Positions 13,716-13,924 of a stretch of DNA of 13,924 nt are shown here, one piece after another (positions within the stretch are counted from its first letter, which is position 1; every line of letters starts with the position of its first letter). Location of the stretch: positions 1 through 13,924 of the forward strand of contig CAJGCK010000032.1 in the NCBI GenBank assembly GCA_904501795.1, written 5' to 3'. A program made the translations under genes and the position numbers. The DNA is from an uncultured Clostridia bacterium (GTDB lineage Bacteria; Bacillota; Clostridia; Christensenellales; Borkfalkiaceae). The notes below the pieces were generated by a model. That model searched no databases and was not told the origin of the DNA. It saw nothing but the letters and a program-made list of their open reading frames with translations.

Positions 13716-13924
13716 ATGAAAAGAAAACTTTTAATGACATTATTAGTTTTACCTTTGGCTTTATGTTCTATATTAGGCTTAACTGCTTGTGGGCATGAAC
13801 ATAGTTACACTACTAGTATTGTGGCATCTACTTGCACAGAACAAGGGTATACTATTTATACTTGTTCTGGTGGAGATAGTTATATTGAGGATTATGTTGT
13901 TTCATTAGGTCATAATTTCGGAAC
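13716..13924 (+). CDS. Lipoprotein with Cys-containing surface repeat module (partial, runs off right edge)
   Basis: Sixty-nine codons are visible. A signal peptide (MKRKLLMTLLVLPLALCSILG) ends in the lipobox LTAC, with C25 as the lipidated residue, so the product is a membrane-anchored extracellular lipoprotein. The mature part begins GHEHSYTTSIVASTCTEQGYTIYTC and continues through SYIEDYVVSLGHNF. This is the repeating module common in clostridial surface proteins (T-C-T-E-x-G-Y-x-x-Y-T-C ... Y ... LGH-N/x-F/W), so further copies are expected beyond the edge. AGGAGG at 13705-13710 fixes the ATG. Codon use is more A+T-rich (TTA, ACT, ATT, TAT) than in the genes to the left, which may indicate different origin. 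No separate promoter is seen after the UUCG terminator. Confidence 0.8.
   Translation, partial: MKRKLLMTLLVLPLALCSILGLTACGHEHSYTTSIVASTCTEQGYTIYTCSGGDSYIEDYVVSLGHNFG

Noticed and set aside
13259..13720. CRISPR array or tRNA in the gap
   Set aside because: There are no regularly spaced direct repeats and no cloverleaf with a GGTTCGAATC-type arm.

Overview
The window looks like a chromosomal segment of a spore-forming member of the Clostridia (Firmicutes), possibly an uncultured gut lineage. The basis is a low to moderate G+C content, strong AGGAGG-type ribosome binding sites, TTGACA/TATAAT promoters, many intrinsic terminators, TTG/GTG starts, and a BclA-like collagen-repeat surface protein. 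The assignment is inference; no rRNA or other marker is present.

Left part (1-4902, minus strand): a nucleotide excision repair operon. Two small tandem genes, each a putative winged-helix domain with a C-terminal membrane anchor, lead directly into uvrB and then uvrA, which runs off the left edge. The junctions are tight (8 bp, 0 bp, 2 bp), so all four are probably co-transcribed from an extended -10 promoter near 4946. Next (5041-7144, minus) is a single-gene unit for a membrane-bound nucleotide-sugar 4,6-dehydratase of the CapD/EpsC/PglF type, with a consensus sigma-A promoter and its own terminator.

Middle part (7205-9979, plus strand): three separate single-gene units, each with promoter and terminator. 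They are a hotdog-fold (PaaI-like) thioesterase, a collagen-like protein with a jelly-roll-like C-terminal domain, and a PlsC-type acyltransferase with a zinc ribbon. A bidirectional terminator at 9944-9979 closes the convergent pair. On the other side (9999-11767, minus) lie an uncharacterised multi-spanning membrane protein of the YczE/YitT-like type and azlC-azlD, a predicted branched-chain amino acid exporter.

Right part (11866-13924, plus): a TTG-started 425-residue protein with two successive ferritin-like four-helix bundles. It is followed by about 500 bases without a recognised protein gene, then the start of a lipoprotein. That gap is the most interesting non-coding stretch. It holds a perfect 15-bp terminator, a nested set of inverted repeats, and a compact promoter / long rod-like hairpin / terminator unit (13467-13699) whose layout resembles 6S RNA.

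Two unrelated genes, the collagen-like protein and the double ferritin-like protein, share an unusual upstream pattern: GTAACTTTT, 13-14 bases, then CATAATATATA. It fits the mother-cell sporulation sigma-K (or sigma-E) consensus better than sigma-A, and suggests both are sporulation-stage products. No CRISPR array, tRNA, rRNA, transposase or prophage gene was seen.
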